A stretch of DNA of 52,965 bases, from contig JAGWTP010000012.1 in the NCBI GenBank assembly GCA_028868895.1, positions 1 to 52,965 of the forward strand. Direction: 5' to 3'. This document shows positions 28,860 through 37,800 of the stretch, piece by piece. This stretch comes from Burkholderiales bacterium. Lineage in GTDB: Bacteria > Pseudomonadota > Gammaproteobacteria > Burkholderiales > Burkholderiaceae_C. The notes below the pieces were generated by a model. That model saw only the letters and a list, made by a program, of their open reading frames with translations, did not search any database and was not told where the DNA came from. Position 1 is the stretch's first letter. Every line of letters starts with the position of its first letter. The translations under genes were made by a program, and so were the position numbers.

Positions 28860-30134
28860 GTGAACGAGTGCTGCCGCTATCCGCATTGTCTCGAAGCCGG
28901 GCAGCCGCGCGGCTGCCCCGACACCGACGATTGCAAACGCCAGCGTGCCCGCCGGTTCATGCTGGTCGAGTGCGCGGCGCCGGCCGACGACACCTGCGGG
29001 CGCGCCTGCACGGACAAGCCGCCGTGCGAGCCCGAACCGCCGCGCGATGCCTGCGGCAGCCCCTGCCCCAACCCGCAGCGCCCGCAACGGCCGCAGGGCT
29101 CGACGACCGGGCGCCTCGGCGATCCCACCCCATTGACCCCGGGCGACTTGCAACACCCCAACCCACCCGGCGTCTGGGGCGGTCCGCGCAAGGACATGTA
29201 CCTGCCGTTCCTGTTCATGCGCGCCTTCCCCGGCGACCTGGGCGGCCGACCGGTGAACGGCCCGTTCTGGGAAAGCCCGGACATCTTCATCGTCCCGGGC
29301 GTCGAACCGTCGGCCGCGCCGCCGATACCTGCCACGTTCGGCGATGTCGCGCTGGCCAATCGGCCGAACACGCTGTATGCCCATGTGTGGAATTTCGGCC
29401 AGGCGGCGGCGGCCGAAGTTGTTGTCGAGTTCTTCTGGTGCGACCCGTCGCTGGGCGTCAACCCGGCGAGCACGCACCTCATCGCGCAGACCGCGATCGC
29501 GCTCGGCCCCAAGGGCAGCGGGCACGCGCACGCGGTGGTGAAGTGCCCGGTGGCCTGGGCGCCCACGTTCCTCAATGGCGGGCACGAATGTCTGCTGGTG
29601 CGGGTGTGGGACAACACCTCCGATCTGCCGGGCCTGCCGGCGCTGGACGCGCGGGTGAATCGGCATGTCGGCCAGCGCAACATCCACGTCGTCGCGCCTG
29701 GCGGCCAGGCCATGATGATGAGGAGCCTCGCGGCGCCGCACGCCCGGGAGCCGATGCCCGCCAAGGCGCTGGCCGGGCCGATCGTGCTGCGGGTCGGGCC
29801 GCTGTTCCACGAACCGGCGCAATTGAGCGTCGAAAGGGTCGCGTCGAACACCATGCCCTGGCTGCAACTGCGCACCGGCGAGCGCGGCCGGTTCCCGGCC
29901 AACGCACCGCCCACCGGCGCCGTGATGCTGTCGCGCCCGGCAGCGAGCGGTGGTGGGTTTTCGGCCCATGGCGCGAGCGACCGGCACTGCGTCAGCGGCG
30001 ACGATCAGCTGGTCGCCTTCATGACCAGCGACGCGGCACCCGACAAGGGCCAGGCGCACGTGTACCGGGTCAGCGCCATGCAGGGTGGCGTGCTGTTCGG
30101 TGGCTACACGGTGGTCGTAATCGGCGGGCAATGA
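28860..30134 (+). CDS. Cysteine-rich protein of unknown function with a possible Ig-like domain
   Basis: 424-residue product not assigned to a named family. Residues 1-69 contain eleven cysteines (4, 5, 10, 19, 25, 38, 46, 50, 56, 65, 69), which could bind metal or form disulfides. A Pro/Gln-rich linker follows. Residues about 140-260 have a beta-sandwich look (NRPNTLYAHVWNFGQAAAAE, then CLLVRVWDNTSDLPG), comparable with CARDB/Ig-like adhesion modules. No signal peptide is visible. The GTG start at 28860 has a strong AGGGAGG 7 nt upstream. It lies 13 bp after the phospholipase-like gene and 4 bp before the methyltransferase. Confidence 0.75.
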   Translation: MNECCRYPHCLEAGQPRGCPDTDDCKRQRARRFMLVECAAPADDTCGRACTDKPPCEPEPPRDACGSPCPNPQRPQRPQGSTTGRLGDPTPLTPGDLQHPNPPGVWGGPRKDMYLPFLFMRAFPGDLGGRPVNGPFWESPDIFIVPGVEPSAAPPIPATFGDVALANRPNTLYAHVWNFGQAAAAEVVVEFFWCDPSLGVNPASTHLIAQTAIALGPKGSGHAHAVVKCPVAWAPTFLNGGHECLLVRVWDNTSDLPGLPALDARVNRHVGQRNIHVVAPGGQAMMMRSLAAPHAREPMPAKALAGPIVLRVGPLFHEPAQLSVERVASNTMPWLQLRTGERGRFPANAPPTGAVMLSRPAASGGGFSAHGASDRHCVSGDDQLVAFMTSDAAPDKGQAHVYRVSAMQGGVLFGGYTVVVIGGQ

Positions 30135-30138
30135 CGCC

Positions 30139-31167
30139 ATGACCCAAGACGCCGTTGACGACGACCGAGGGGCGCTGGACCTGCTCATCCGCGGGTTCCA
30201 GGTGTCGCGCATGCTCCGGCTGGTGGCCGATCTCGGGCTGGCAGACCGGATTGCCAAAGACGGCAGTTGCCACGTGCAGGATCTGGCCGATGCCTGCGCC
30301 GTCCTGGCCACGCCGCTGTTGCGCGTGCTGCGCGCGCTGGCAGCGTTCGGCGTCTTTCGCGTCGGCGCGGATGGCAGCGTGTGCCATTCGCCACGCTCGG
30401 TGCTCCTGAGAACCGACGCGCCGAACAGCCTGCACCACGGCGCCAGGTTCTGGACTGCCCCCGGCTCGTGGAAGGCCTGGAGTGCGTTGGACGTGGCGCT
30501 GACGGGCGACGTTCCGCATCAGGCGGCGTGGAACACGGGCCGCTTCCAGTACCTGCGCGAGCACCCCGACGAAGCGCGCAATTTCGACGCCTTCATGGCG
30601 AATTTTCCGGACCAGCGGCACCAGGCGGTCGCCACCGGCTATGACTTCTCCGGGCCGACGTTGATCACCGATGTCGGCGGAGGCAACGGCGAGGCGTTGC
30701 GGCACATCCTGGCCCGGTTCCCGGGCCCGCGCGGTCTGGTGTTCGACCGCGATGAAGTGGTTGCGGCGATCCCGCCCGAAGCCCGATCGGGCGGGCGCAT
30801 CGACGTCCAGGGCGGCAGCTTCTTCGACCATGTGCCGCCTGGCGCCGACATCTACCTGCTGATTCGCGTCCTGCACGACTGGTCCGACGACGATTGCGTT
30901 CGAATCCTACGAAACTGTCGCGCCGCGCTGGCCGCTGGCGCGCGCTTGTTGATCGTCGAGCAGCTCCTGGAGCCGGACCCCACGCTCGGGCGGGCGACTG
31001 ATTACCTCGTCGACATGCAGATGATGGCCATGTTCGGGACGGCGCGTGAGCGCACCGCAAACGAATTCAAGGCGCTGCTCCAGGCCTCGGGTCTGGAGCT
31101 TGCACGGGTCATTTCCACCCGGTCGCCGGTGGCGATCCTGGAGGCACTTCGGTCAGCCGATTCATGA
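30139..31167 (+). CDS. SAM-dependent O-methyltransferase (plant/hydroxyneurosporene type)
   Basis: 342-residue methyltransferase with an N-terminal dimerisation winged-helix domain (about 1-100). The SAM-binding motif LITDVGGGNGEALRHIL starts near residue 174, and the catalytic histidine H246 is in VLHDWSDDDC. It resembles acetylserotonin/hydroxyneurosporene O-methyltransferases, which methylate small hydroxylated compounds. The substrate is unknown. It begins 4 bp after the cysteine-rich gene and is the last member of that operon. It is convergent with the MBL-fold gene. Confidence 0.85.
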   Translation: MTQDAVDDDRGALDLLIRGFQVSRMLRLVADLGLADRIAKDGSCHVQDLADACAVLATPLLRVLRALAAFGVFRVGADGSVCHSPRSVLLRTDAPNSLHHGARFWTAPGSWKAWSALDVALTGDVPHQAAWNTGRFQYLREHPDEARNFDAFMANFPDQRHQAVATGYDFSGPTLITDVGGGNGEALRHILARFPGPRGLVFDRDEVVAAIPPEARSGGRIDVQGGSFFDHVPPGADIYLLIRVLHDWSDDDCVRILRNCRAALAAGARLLIVEQLLEPDPTLGRATDYLVDMQMMAMFGTARERTANEFKALLQASGLELARVISTRSPVAILEALRSADS

Positions 31168-31202
31168 GCGAATGCTTGGCCGCTTTGCTCACCCTCCACA
31201 GG

Positions 31203-31222
31203 GGGCGGCGGCAACGCCGCCC
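31203..31222. terminator. GNRA-capped hairpin between convergent genes
   Basis: Perfect 8-bp stem GGGCGGCG/CGCCGCCC closed by a GCAA tetraloop, in the 65-bp gap between the O-methyltransferase and the MBL-fold gene. There is no T-run, so it is a plausible but not classical terminator acting in both directions. Confidence 0.55.
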
Positions 31223-31232
31223 GCAGGCGCAC

Positions 31233-32351
31233 TTAACAGCAACCCACCAGACTGCGCCGCCATTGCGCGAGGTAGCGGTCACCTTGCATCGCAGTGCCTT
31301 GAAGCCCAGTGAACAGTTTGCGTCGTCGATCAGCGCTGGCCGCGAGCAGCGTTTGGTAAGTCTGAAGATCGTTCTCGCTGAGCGCCGCGGGCGTTGCCTG
31401 TCCGCTCGCATCGAGCGCGCGAGGTGTGGCGCCCAGCAGGATCGTGCTGCCCAGCCCCGCATAGACATAGCGCCCGCCGAACGCTCTTTGAAGCGCGGTG
31501 AAGGTCGGCTCGCCGGTGCAGTGCCCGGGGGCGACATGCCCCACCTGGTACGTGTCGCGCAACGTCGCAACCGTGGTCTCGATGTCCGCGTCTTTGGCGA
31601 CGAGAAGATGTAGACCGCCCGTCACGAGGTTGATCTTCGGGTCGATCGCCGTTGCCGCCCGCACAATCTTGTCGATGCCCGGGTGCGAGCAACCGACCAC
31701 GATGACCAGACCATCCGGCGTGCGGATGGCCAGCGAGAGTTCCTTCAGTTCGAGCGTGCCGGGCTTGTCGGATACCAGCGCAATCAGGTGCATCCCCGGG
31801 GCGATTTCGGTGGTCTTGTCGATCAGCGTGATGTTGGCCTGCGGCCAGGCCGAACCGAAGACCATGGTTTCGGGGGGCGTTCCCGCGTAATAACGCTGGT
31901 CGGGCCGCAGCGTTTCGTCCCTGCGGTAAAAACTGCTCTTCAGGTCGGAGCCGAAGACGCCGAAACCCTCCTTGGGCGCGAAGATTCGGACCCTCGGATT
32001 GACGCTCAGAAGGTGGCTGATGCCGCCGATGTGGTCGCCGTGGCGGTGCGACATCACCACGAAGTCGAGCCGGCCGAGATCGACGTTCAACGCAGCAGTG
32101 TTCCTCGCCAGCACCTCGGGGTTGTTGCCGGTGTCGAACAGCAGGCGCGTAGAGCCGACTTCAACCAGCGCGGCGTAGCCCCAGTCCTTCTGTAGCGTTG
32201 GATCACGGCCGAAGGCATCGTTGAGCACGGTGATTTGCGCCTTGGAAGGGTTTGAAACGGCGCCGATGCGCACCCATGCGCGGTTGGCGCAGCCCGTCAG
32301 CAGCAAGGGCGGCGCGGCAATCGCAGTGACGATCAATTCACGGCGCTTCAT
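31233..32351 (-). CDS. MBL-fold metallo-hydrolase, lipoprotein
   Basis: 372-residue protein. The signal ends in a lipobox LTGC with C21 as the lipidation site. A metallo-beta-lactamase domain follows with H102, H104, D106 and H107 in SHRHGDHIGG. The later motifs VVGCSHPGIDKIV, GGLHLL and APGHCTGE place it with the dihydropterin/RFA-P synthase-like MBL group (COG1237 type). The reaction is unknown. AAAGGAGAG precedes ATG 32351. It is divergent from the DsbA-family gene across a long spacer. Confidence 0.88.
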   Translation of the reverse strand: MKRRELIVTAIAAPPLLLTGCANRAWVRIGAVSNPSKAQITVLNDAFGRDPTLQKDWGYAALVEVGSTRLLFDTGNNPEVLARNTAALNVDLGRLDFVVMSHRHGDHIGGISHLLSVNPRVRIFAPKEGFGVFGSDLKSSFYRRDETLRPDQRYYAGTPPETMVFGSAWPQANITLIDKTTEIAPGMHLIALVSDKPGTLELKELSLAIRTPDGLVIVVGCSHPGIDKIVRAATAIDPKINLVTGGLHLLVAKDADIETTVATLRDTYQVGHVAPGHCTGEPTFTALQRAFGGRYVYAGLGSTILLGATPRALDASGQATPAALSENDLQTYQTLLAASADRRRKLFTGLQGTAMQGDRYLAQWRRSLVGCC

Positions 32352-32982
32352 CGTGGCTCTCCTTTCACAGGCATGGATTGCAGCGGGCGCGCGCCCAGGC
32401 GCAGGAATCGGCTGAACGCAGCTCCCGCATCTCGCCTGACGCCGACTTCACCGGCATCGGGTACAGAACAGTTGGCCTCGACGCGGCCGAGCGCCACTTG
32501 AATCCACGGCGCCACCTCATCGCGCCAACGGATGGTCTTGCGGCGAAACAGCGAGCCGGGCTGGGCTCAGCCGGTTGCGACGGCGCAGTGTGTTGCGCAG
32601 CAACATGCAAACGCTCCGGTTGCAAGACGTGATGCTTTTCATACCAAATTTAGTTTGCATTGCGCCGTTTGTACATGCCGAGTTGCAGGGCGCCGGATCG
32701 ATGAAGTCGACGCTTGGTGGCGGCGGGCTGGCGTCCGGCGACGCGGGCCCGGAAACAACCCGCGGCGGCAACTCGAACGGCGGTCGGTCACTTGCGCTGG
32801 CGGCGCGTACCAGAGCACCTAAAGCGATAGACGCCTTCCTGCGTCGTGCGAGCAAGCTTCTGGCCCAAGCGCGTCGTCGCGCACGCCATCAGCGCACGCG
32901 CACCAATTGCGAGCAACGTCGCTGCGGGTCACGTTCGTCGCTTTCCGATAGAGTCCGCGCGTCGCTGCTGGAGAATGAAACG
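32352..32982. other. 631-bp spacer between divergent MBL-fold and DsbA-family genes
   Basis: I find no convincing gene. Short open frames exist on both strands but lack a ribosome binding site and family resemblance. Around 32620-32660 there is a marked AT-rich patch (TTCATACCAAATTTAGTTTGCATTG) unlike the rest of the window, which could hold a promoter or a remnant of acquired DNA. Confidence 0.4.
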
Positions 32983-33624
32983 ATGAACCTGATCTACGTC
33001 GGCGATCCCATGTGCTCGTGGTGCTACGGCTTCGCCAAGCCGCTCGACGAACTGCTGGCCGATCCGCAGGGTGCCGCGCCGCTGCAACTTGCGCTCGTGA
33101 TGGGCGGCTTGCGGCCGTTCACCACCGAGCCGATGGCACTGGCGCGCGCCGACGAACTCGCCGGCCACTGGCACCACGTGGAGCAAGCCAGCGGCCAGCC
33201 GTTCACGCAGGCGCCGCATACCGCCATGCACCGGCCCGGCTTCGTCTACGACACCGAGCCCGCGAGCCGCGCCATCGTGACGGTTCGCAGCCGATGGCCG
33301 CAGCAGGTGTGGCGCTACTTCAAGGCCGTGCAGCACGCGTTCTATGCCGAGGGCCGCGACGTCACCGAGCCCGGCGTGCTGGCCGACGTGGCCGAGCAGC
33401 TCGGACTGCCCCGCGCCGAGTTCGCGCGCGCGTTCGCGTCACAGGCAATGCGCGACGCGACCTTGCAGGACTTTCAGCAGTCGCAGGCGTGGGGCATCCG
33501 TGGCTTTCCGACCTTGGTGGCCGAGCACGGCGACCACCTGCACCTGGTGGGCAGCGGCTACATGCCGATCGGGGCGCTGCGCGAGAAGCTCGCCGCGGTG
33601 GGGGCAGCCCACGACCCGGCCTGA
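32983..33624 (+). CDS. DsbA-family (thioredoxin-fold) protein with CSWC motif
   Basis: 213-residue product with the redox motif C11-S-W-C14 right at the N-terminus (YVGDPMCSWCYGFAKPL). A helical insertion and the cis-proline region GIRGFPTLVAEHG near the C-terminus follow. It has no signal peptide, so it resembles cytoplasmic DsbA-like oxidoreductases or isomerases (FrnE/HCCA group). ATG 32983 with GGAG about 9 nt upstream is chosen; the open frame runs back to 32575 without support. The FKBP gene follows after 82 bp. Confidence 0.87.
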   Translation: MNLIYVGDPMCSWCYGFAKPLDELLADPQGAAPLQLALVMGGLRPFTTEPMALARADELAGHWHHVEQASGQPFTQAPHTAMHRPGFVYDTEPASRAIVTVRSRWPQQVWRYFKAVQHAFYAEGRDVTEPGVLADVAEQLGLPRAEFARAFASQAMRDATLQDFQQSQAWGIRGFPTLVAEHGDHLHLVGSGYMPIGALREKLAAVGAAHDPA

Positions 33625-33706
33625 TCCCGGCGGCCACGACGGCACATGCAAGCTCCGGGGTTTCGGCGATGATGCCGACCCGCATCACTCACTCCGGAAA
33701 CTGCCA

Positions 33707-34150
33707 ATGAAATCGCTCGTTCGTACCGCATTCGCCGTGCTCGGCCTGTTCACCACGCTGAGTGCCACGGCGCAGGCCGATCTGGTCGCTGCCGCCGCCA
33801 AGGTCAAGGGCGCGATGGTCACGCCCAGTGGCCTCGTCTACCTTTCACTGAAGGACGGCAGCGGCGCCAGCCCGGCCGCGAGCGACAAGGTGACCGTGCA
33901 ATACCGCGGCACGTTCGCCGACGGCACCGAGTTCGACAGTTCGTTCAAGCGCCACGCGCCAGCCACCTTCCCGCTGAACGGCGTGATCCCGTGCTGGACC
34001 GAAGGCGTTCAGCACATGAAGGTCGGCGGCAAGGCGCGCCTGACCTGCCCGGCCGCGATCGCCTACGGTACGCGGGGCGCCGGCGGGGTGATCCCGCCGA
34101 ACACGCCGCTGCAGTTCGAGATCGAATTGCTGTCGATCGACAAGCGCTGA
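33707..34150 (+). CDS. FKBP-type peptidyl-prolyl cis-trans isomerase, exported
   Basis: 147-residue protein with a signal peptide (MKSLVRTAFAVLGLFTTLSA, ending TAQA at about residue 24) and a single FKBP domain. Family residues include VTVQYRGTFADGTEFDSS, NGVIPCWTEGVQHMKVGGKA and AYGTRGAGGVIPPNTPLQFE. It probably assists folding of periplasmic proteins. The longer open frame starting at 33344 overlaps the DsbA-family gene in another frame and is not used. Confidence 0.93.
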   Translation: MKSLVRTAFAVLGLFTTLSATAQADLVAAAAKVKGAMVTPSGLVYLSLKDGSGASPAASDKVTVQYRGTFADGTEFDSSFKRHAPATFPLNGVIPCWTEGVQHMKVGGKARLTCPAAIAYGTRGAGGVIPPNTPLQFEIELLSIDKR

Positions 34151-34405
34151 GCGCGCTGCGCGGCGGTGGTGGCCGTGAGCTTGCCGGCGATGCAACACCG
34201 GCCGCGCCGATTCGCAGTGGAATCGGCCCGCGCTCGATCGCACGCTTGGCGCGGGCGCGGGGCCGCGGTCTCGCCGCGCCTTGATGCAAGACAAGCCGCC
34301 AGGCCTGGCGCGCGCATAAGGTGCCGCCACCGCTGTTCTCGGACCTTGCGTTGATCGAACCCACTTCGACGGCCGCCGGAGCGCGGATCGGTACCGATCC
34401 CGACC

Positions 34406-37096
34406 ATGGACAAACACTACCTCACCCCGCTTTTTTCGCCCGAATCGATCGTCGTGTTCGCCGGCCATGCCGACGACCCGGCCAGCCAGACGCCGCACGC
34501 CAAGACCTTGCAGGCGGCCCTGCGCGCGCAGCGCTACAGCGGCACGCTGCAGTTTCTGGACATCCAGACCAGTGGCACGCTGGCCGACCTGGCGCAGGCA
34601 CGGGCCGACCTGGCCATCATCGCGCTGCCGCCGCACAGCGTGGCCGCGGCGCTCGAGGCGGCGGCCCGGATGGCCTGCCGCGCGGCGCTGGTGATCTCCA
34701 CCGGCATCGGCGCCGACGCATCGGCCGAACTCGAGAGGATCGCGCGACGCGAAGGCATCCACCTGCTCGGCCCCAACTGCCTGGGCTTTCAGCGCCCGCC
34801 GCTGCAACTCAATGCCAGCGCGGCCGGGCCGCTGGCCCGCAACGGCTCGCTAGCCTTGGTGTCGCAGTCGGGTGCGCTGACCTCGTCGATGCTCGACTGG
34901 GCGAGCAAGAATGCGGTGGGCTTCTCGTCGGTCGTGTCGCTGGGCCGGCACACTTCGGTGGAGATCGCCCAGGTGCTGGACTTTCTCGCCAACGACGCGC
35001 GCACCCACAGCATCATCGTCTACCTCGAAGGCATCTCCAGCGCGCGCCGCTTCATGAGCGCATTGCGTTCGGCCGCTACGGCCAAGCCGGTGGTGGTTCT
35101 GAAGGCGGGCCGCAAACCTGCCGGCAACGAGGCGGCCCAGACCCACAGCGGTTCGATCGTCGGCAGCGACGAGGTGTTCGACGCCGCCTTGCGGCGCGCC
35201 GGTGCGGTGCGCGTGCGTTCGTTCGTCGAGCTGTTCTCGGCGGCCAAATGCCTGGCCTCGCGCTACCGCCCGGTGGGGCGGCGGCTGGCGATCGTCACCA
35301 ACGGCGGCGGGCCTGGCGTGCTGGCGGCCGACTGGGTCAACGAGATCTCGTTGCAACTCGGCAAGCTTTCGCCCGATTCGATCCAGGCCCTCGCGCCACG
35401 GCTGCCCGAACTCGCGTCGCTGTCCGATCTGATCGATGTGTCGGAAGAAGCCGGACCCGAGCACTTTCGAGCCGCCATCGAGGCCGCCGACAAGGATGGC
35501 GGGATCGACGGCGTGCTGGCCATCTGCTCGCCCAAACCCGGTGTCGAACCGGCCGCGGTGGCGCGCGCCTTGATCGAAGCCAAGCGCACGATCGGCAAGC
35601 CGCTGCTGGCGTGCTGGATGGGCGACGCTTCGGTGGGCGAAGCGCGCGAACTTCTCAACGAGGCGAGCGTGCCGAGCTTTCGCACGCCCGAGGCCGCGGT
35701 GGGCGCGTTCGGCAACATCGCCACGTTCTATCAAAACCAGCTGCTGCTGCAACAGACGCCGCCACCACTGTCGACGCTGGCCAAGCCCGACATCGAGGGC
35801 GCGCGGCTGGTGATCGAAAGCGTGCTGGCCGAACGCCGCCACGTGCTCACCGAGATGGAGTCCAAGGCGCTGCTGTCGTCATTTCACATACCGGTCACCG
35901 AGACGCTCGTTGCGCGCAGCGCCAGCGAGGCGATGCTGATCGCTTCGCAGCTCGGATTCCCGGTGGCGCTGAAGATCGATTCGCCCGACATCAGCCACAA
36001 GTCTGACGTGCAGGGGGTGGTGCTCAACGTGATGAACGGCGCCGGCGCGCGCGACACCTACCTCGACATGGTCGAGCGCGTGGCGCGCCTGCAGCCTGCT
36101 GCCCGCATCAATGGCGTGACGGTGCAGAAGATGGCGCGCACGCGGCGTGGCCGCGAGATCTACGTCGGCCTCGTGACCGACGATCCGTTCGGCCCGGTGA
36201 TCGTGTTCGGCGCCGGCGGCACAATGATCGAGCTGATCGGCGACCGCGCGATGGAGCTGCCGCCGCTCAACCAGTTCCTCGCGCGCCGCCTGATCGAACG
36301 CTCGCGCATCGCCGAAACGCTCGCGGTGTGGCGCGGCGCCGCGGCGGTGGACATGGAGGCGCTCGACCGGATCCTGCTGCGGGTCTCGGAGATGGTGTGC
36401 GAGCTGCCGCAACTGCGCGAGATGGACATCAACCCGATCATCGTCGACGAGTCGGGTGCCGTGGCCGTGGATGCGCGCATCGTGATCCACAACGCGCCGC
36501 AGGCCGTCACCGGCCCGCGCAACAACTACAGCCACCTGGCGATCCTGCCGTACCCGGCCCGCTACGAACAGGTCTGGCCATTGCGCGGCGGTGGCCACTA
36601 CACGGTGCGCCCGATTCACCCGGACGACGCCGTGATGTTGCAGGACCTGGTGCAACACCTGTCGCCGCAGAGCCGATATTTCCGCTTCGTGTCGTCGTTC
36701 GCCGAGTTGCCGCCGTCGATGCTGGCGCGATTCACGCTGATCGACTACGACCGCGAAATGGCCTTGGTCGCGGTATTCAAGGAACGCCGCGCCGCGCCTG
36801 ACGGCGAGATGCTCGAAACCGAACGCATCGTCGGTGTGTCACGCTGCATCACCAATCCCGACCAGTCGAGCTGCGAGTTCTCGCTGGTCGTGGCCGACGA
36901 TGTCAACGGCAAGGGCCTGGGCTCGCGCTTGATGGAGAGCATCATGGACGTGGCGCGCGAGAAAGGCCTGAAGGAGATCGTCGGCCTGGTGCTGGCCAAC
37001 AATGCCGGCATGCTCAAGTTGATGAAGGCCCTGGGCTTCACCGTCAAGCGGTTTGCCGAAGACCCGGACTTCAGGCTGGTGAGCCGCGCGCTGTGA
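34406..37096 (+). CDS. Acyl-CoA ligase (ADP-forming)-like/GNAT fusion, probable protein lysine acetyltransferase (Pat/PatZ type)
   Basis: 896-residue multidomain protein. The N-terminal CoA-binding and succinyl-CoA-ligase-like domains (about 1-460) include LVSQSGALTSSMLDWA, the THSGSIVGSDEVFDAALRRA histidine segment and VTNGGGPGVLAADW. An ATP-grasp domain (about 470-700) has SHKSDVQGVVLNV. A C-terminal GNAT domain (about 725-890) has RPIHPDDAVMLQDLV and DDVNGKGLGSRLMESI. This order matches PatZ (YfiQ), which acetylates and inactivates acetyl-CoA synthetase. Whether the ligase part is active cannot be told here. It stands alone. Confidence 0.9.
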   Translation: MDKHYLTPLFSPESIVVFAGHADDPASQTPHAKTLQAALRAQRYSGTLQFLDIQTSGTLADLAQARADLAIIALPPHSVAAALEAAARMACRAALVISTGIGADASAELERIARREGIHLLGPNCLGFQRPPLQLNASAAGPLARNGSLALVSQSGALTSSMLDWASKNAVGFSSVVSLGRHTSVEIAQVLDFLANDARTHSIIVYLEGISSARRFMSALRSAATAKPVVVLKAGRKPAGNEAAQTHSGSIVGSDEVFDAALRRAGAVRVRSFVELFSAAKCLASRYRPVGRRLAIVTNGGGPGVLAADWVNEISLQLGKLSPDSIQALAPRLPELASLSDLIDVSEEAGPEHFRAAIEAADKDGGIDGVLAICSPKPGVEPAAVARALIEAKRTIGKPLLACWMGDASVGEARELLNEASVPSFRTPEAAVGAFGNIATFYQNQLLLQQTPPPLSTLAKPDIEGARLVIESVLAERRHVLTEMESKALLSSFHIPVTETLVARSASEAMLIASQLGFPVALKIDSPDISHKSDVQGVVLNVMNGAGARDTYLDMVERVARLQPAARINGVTVQKMARTRRGREIYVGLVTDDPFGPVIVFGAGGTMIELIGDRAMELPPLNQFLARRLIERSRIAETLAVWRGAAAVDMEALDRILLRVSEMVCELPQLREMDINPIIVDESGAVAVDARIVIHNAPQAVTGPRNNYSHLAILPYPARYEQVWPLRGGGHYTVRPIHPDDAVMLQDLVQHLSPQSRYFRFVSSFAELPPSMLARFTLIDYDREMALVAVFKERRAAPDGEMLETERIVGVSRCITNPDQSSCEFSLVVADDVNGKGLGSRLMESIMDVAREKGLKEIVGLVLANNAGMLKLMKALGFTVKRFAEDPDFRLVSRAL

Positions 37097-37117
37097 AGCG
37101 CGTTGATGCGCGGCGCG

Positions 37118-37339
37118 TCAGCCCTTCTTGCTCCCGAACAGCAGCAACGCGCCGCCCACCACGATCGCGCCGACGCCCATCCACACCGGGACGTTGACCG
37201 TCTGCTGCTCGTTGACCGACAGCTCGATCGGGCCGAGCTTGGCCTGATGGGTCTGCTTGGTGTAGCTGAAGCCGCCGTACAGCAACCCGAGGGCACCGGC
37301 AACGATCAGTGCGATCGCCACGATCCTGACTGCATTCAT
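37118..37339 (-). CDS. Small DUF3185 membrane protein
   Basis: 73-residue protein with two transmembrane helices (RIVAIALIVAGALGLLYGG and VWMGVGAIVVGGALLLFG) joined by a polar loop (SYTKQTHQAKLGPIELSVNE). This matches the DUF3185 family. ATG 37339 follows a consensus AAGGAGA. The function is unknown. It is convergent with the ligase/GNAT gene. Confidence 0.88.
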   Translation of the reverse strand: MNAVRIVAIALIVAGALGLLYGGFSYTKQTHQAKLGPIELSVNEQQTVNVPVWMGVGAIVVGGALLLFGSKKG

Positions 37340-37427
37340 ATCGTCTCCTTCGATTCGTGAATGTCTTCGTTTCGCACCACCCGCGGCGCGGGTCGCGGCA
37401 CCGATCGTGACACAGCCGCGCCCGCGC

Positions 37428-37622
37428 TCAGTGCAGCGCCCGCGGCCGCACGGCCGGCCAGCCGTACTCATGGCCGATCGTGGCGCGCGCGTACAGGTAG
37501 CTTTCGCGGGCACGATCGGTGAGTGCGTCCATCGGCACGTGGCCCAGCGCGTCGCATGGGAAGCACAGTGCGCGCCCGGGGTCGAACAGGGACTGGAAGC
37601 GGATTTCGTATGAGCAGTTCAT
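37428..37622 (-). CDS. Small conserved Burkholderiales protein
   Basis: 64-residue soluble protein: MNCSYEIRFQSLFDPGRALC, then FPCDALGHVPMDALTDRARE and SYLYARATIGHEYGWP. I recall close relatives of the pattern FNPGR-x-PCD-GHV-D-L in other Burkholderiales but no function. The start at 37622 is inferred from that pattern; an in-frame ATG at 37688 also exists. It lies 88 bp upstream of the DUF3185 gene on the same strand. Confidence 0.72.
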   Translation of the reverse strand: MNCSYEIRFQSLFDPGRALCFPCDALGHVPMDALTDRARESYLYARATIGHEYGWPAVRPRALH

Positions 37623-37800
37623 GGTGTGAGCCCTCCTGAAACTGCGCGCCATCGAAGCGACCGGCGCTTGGCCCCAGTATCGACACACCGCGCGATCGGC
37701 GCTGTCGGGCTTGCGCGCGTTTGCGTGTCAGCCAACAGGCCTGCAGGGGGTCGGAAGTTCAGAGTCGCGGGGCCCTCGGCATCCGTCGCGATAATCGCGG

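Noticed and set aside
32365-32632. Short overlapping open frames on both strands in the gap upstream of the DsbA-family gene
   Set aside because: No ribosome binding site, no family resemblance, and composition typical of chance frames in GC-rich DNA.
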